NCBI GenBank assembly: GCA_002377605.1
Contig: DFQD01000099.1
Location: 1 to 7,310, forward strand
Source of the DNA: Gammaproteobacteria bacterium UBA3498
GTDB taxonomy: Bacteria; Pseudomonadota; Gammaproteobacteria; Pseudomonadales; Pseudohongiellaceae
Length of the DNA: 7,310 nucleotides
Direction: 5' to 3'
This document shows, piece by piece, positions 5,480 to 7,310 of the stretch. A model generated the notes under the pieces. That model saw only the letters and a program-made list of their open reading frames with translations. It was not told where the DNA came from and searched no databases. Each line of letters opens with the position of its first letter. Position 1 is the first letter of the stretch. Position numbers and translations under genes: made by a program.

Positions 5480-7263
5480 ACAAGTTAACTAGAGCCCTGC
5501 TGTATTTGCTACTTCCGCTTCTCTGTTCCGTAACAACAGCACAAGAAGTAGAAGTTTCTGTCGATCGCAATGAGTTAGCTCGTGGAGAAACTCTTACCTT
5601 TACTATCCGTGTTTTCGATCAAAGACAGGGAATGCAATTAGACCTTACTCCTCTTACAGGCGAGTTTGACGTATTAGGAACTCGTACTTCGAGCCAGATA
5701 CGCAGTATCAATGGAGCTGTCGAATCCTGGACGGATTACATCGTTACCCTTTTCCCGCTAACTGAAGGCGAACTGACAATTCCTCCTATAGAAATTAATA
5801 ACGCTCAAACAGACCCTATAATTGTATCGGTTGTTAATGAAGGCCCAAGATCAAATCAAGATAGCGATGAACTTTTTCTTGAAATCGAAGTAAATAAGGA
5901 ATCCGTTTACGTACAAGAACAATTGTTATTTACCGTCAGGCTTTATTACACAATTAACGGCATTCGTAATCCGCAATTTACCGAGCTAGAAATGCCAGAT
6001 ACGGTTATTCAATTAATCGGCTCTCCAAATCAGTATGAAAGATTAATGGAAGGTGAGCGTTACGGCGTTTATGAAAAACGTTATGTGATATTTCCGCAGC
6101 GCAGCGGCCCTCTGGAAATTCCAGACATTCTGTTCAGAGGTGAAGTTACTGACGGCTCAAGCAATTTTGTATTTCGGAATCTAAATACCAGAAGAGTCAC
6201 AGCGTTTATCGATGGTATTACCATTAATGTAGATTCAAGGCCTGAAGATGCGCAGGAAATGGATTTCTGGTTGCCAGTCGCCAATTTAACCATTGAGGAA
6301 GAATACAGTACCGACATTACTAATTTACAAATTGGCGATTCTGTAGTTCGAACTATCACCATGGTAGCAGATGGCTTAGATGGCGCCGTTCTACCGCCAT
6401 TTAGCCCTGAAGAGATCGAAGGGCTAAACAGCTACCCTGATCCCGCAGATATACAACGCACCTTCGTCGATGGCAGTATTGTGGGAACTCGCATCGAGAC
6501 AAGTACGCTGGTTCCAGTTACAGCAGGCGAAATCACAATTCCAGAAATTATGATTCCCTGGTGGAACGTCGATACTAATCAATTGGAGTCAGCGATAATT
6601 CCTGCACAATTCATCGAAATTGCCACGATTGAAGGAGACCTCCCTTCAGAACAAACTGTCATTAGCTCTGAAAACATTGAAGAATTGCTCGCTGCAGTAC
6701 CAGTAGTTGATCAGAATATGATCGATGCCCAAGCAGAAGCAGATTTTATAGAAATTGATGCATCTTTACTTAACTTCCTCATCGCTCTGGCATTTTTAAT
6801 TGTGGCCTATAGTATTTTTCGCTTAGTCATCGCGCCGAATGGTCACCAAATTAGAAGGTTTGTTAATGATTATAGAGAAAGAATCGCCGCAAAATATAGC
6901 CCAGAAAACAATGAGCGAATTGCCTTCAACCAGCTTCGTGCCGCATATGGCAAAGCAGACATAAACAGAATTCGAGAAGCCTTAATTCGATGGGCCAATC
7001 ACTTCCTTGAATCTAGAAACATTCTTACCATGGAAGATATCCTACAGCAAAAAGAATGCTCGGAACTGCATCCATACGCTGAGCAAATTCAATTAGTGCT
7101 ATTTAGCAGCCTAAAAGAGGGTAGCTATGAAGGCGAACCTGGGGCCTTATTGCCTATAGAGTTTATTCGTGAAGTTGCTGATTTACGCAAAGCTAAGTTG
7201 CGCAAAAACAAAGCAAAAACAAAACAACAGCGTTATGCCTTGCCTCCGCTCTACCGAACTTAA
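5476..7263 (+). CDS. batD: BatD, periplasmic beta-rich protein with membrane anchor
   Basis: A BatD-family protein of 595 residues from the GTG at 5476. It begins with a signal peptide (basic NK and R, then LLYLLLPLLCSV, likely cut near TTA at 20-22). C17 is not in a lipobox, so it is not a lipoprotein. A large periplasmic region follows, with probable Ig-like beta-sandwich domains at about 26-121, 133-245 and 262-385; repeated LTEGELTIPPIEI (95-107), SGPLEIPDI (210-218) and TAGEITIPEIMIP (349-361) are typical domain ends. One membrane helix (431-451) leads to a cytoplasmic helical part (452-595) with a lysine-rich tail. It probably pairs with the VWA domains of BatA and BatB (inference). GTG 5476 overlaps the preceding stop as GTGA and has GGGGG (5462-5466) 9 bases ahead. 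The TTG at 5473 is in frame but less well placed; using it would add one residue. Confidence 0.92.
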   Translation: MNKLTRALLYLLLPLLCSVTTAQEVEVSVDRNELARGETLTFTIRVFDQRQGMQLDLTPLTGEFDVLGTRTSSQIRSINGAVESWTDYIVTLFPLTEGELTIPPIEINNAQTDPIIVSVVNEGPRSNQDSDELFLEIEVNKESVYVQEQLLFTVRLYYTINGIRNPQFTELEMPDTVIQLIGSPNQYERLMEGERYGVYEKRYVIFPQRSGPLEIPDILFRGEVTDGSSNFVFRNLNTRRVTAFIDGITINVDSRPEDAQEMDFWLPVANLTIEEEYSTDITNLQIGDSVVRTITMVADGLDGAVLPPFSPEEIEGLNSYPDPADIQRTFVDGSIVGTRIETSTLVPVTAGEITIPEIMIPWWNVDTNQLESAIIPAQFIEIATIEGDLPSEQTVISSENIEELLAAVPVVDQNMIDAQAEADFIEIDASLLNFLIALAFLIVAYSIFRLVIAPNGHQIRRFVNDYRERIAAKYSPENNERIAFNQLRAAYGKADINRIREALIRWANHFLESRNILTMEDILQQKECSELHPYAEQIQLVLFSSLKEGSYEGEPGALLPIEFIREVADLRKAKLRKNKAKTKQQRYALPPLYRT

Positions 7264-7310
7264 AAATCTTAAGTGAGCAATTCTCATCTCATCTATACAA
7301 CCCAAGGCAA

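Noticed and set aside
5526..5528. Cysteine in the BatD signal peptide as a lipoprotein site
   Set aside because: C17 is preceded by Leu at -1 where a lipobox needs Gly, Ala or Ser; a normal signal peptidase I site lies a few residues on.
7264..7292. TGAG-CAATT-CTCA inverted repeat after batD as a terminator
   Set aside because: The stem (7274-7277 with 7283-7286) has only four pairs and no T-run follows. The window ends 47 bases after batD, so the terminator may lie beyond it.

Overview
The window looks like a piece of a gammaproteobacterial chromosome. It holds one compact operon on the + strand that fills it almost completely: moxR (AAA+ ATPase), a DUF58 protein, a DUF4381 protein, batA, a batB-batC fusion and batD. 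The gammaproteobacterial assignment rests on this gene order, on the DUF4381 gene between DUF58 and batA, and on the single VWA-TPR protein in place of separate batB and batC. GC content is moderate by eye, which fits many marine or free-living gammaproteobacteria. I cannot name a genus.

Layout: positions 1-159 are a leader without a gene, with a weak promoter candidate and short phased repeats. moxR (160-1119) is followed after 19 bases by the DUF58 gene (1139-2119). From there every junction overlaps: 22 bases into DUF4381 (2098-2631), TGATG into batA (2631-3695), TGATG into batB/C (3695-5479) and GTGA into batD (5476-7263). The last 47 bases hold no gene and no convincing terminator. I see no RNA gene, insertion sequence, CRISPR array or attachment site.

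How the parts fit: MoxR is a cytoplasmic AAA+ ATPase of the kind thought to act as a chaperone for VWA proteins, and the DUF58 protein is its usual soluble partner with a VWA-like fold. The other four products are membrane proteins. Reading the hydrophobic segments with the positive-inside rule places the VWA domains of BatA and BatB, the TPR part of BatB/C and the large beta-rich part of BatD in the periplasm. The helical part of DUF4381, the C-terminal tail of BatA and the last ~145 residues of BatD then face the cytoplasm. This suggests an ATP-driven inner-membrane assembly acting on periplasmic or envelope targets. Bat operons were first linked to aerotolerance in Bacteroides and later to stress resistance or virulence elsewhere, but the biochemical role is unsettled.

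I do not see a wholly undescribed system. The points most worth checking are the signal-peptide-like seam inside BatB/C, the uneven state of the metal sites in the three VWA modules, the uncharged-or-acidic linker in BatB/C, the possible kinship of the DUF4381 and BatD cytoplasmic domains, and the phased repeats ahead of moxR.
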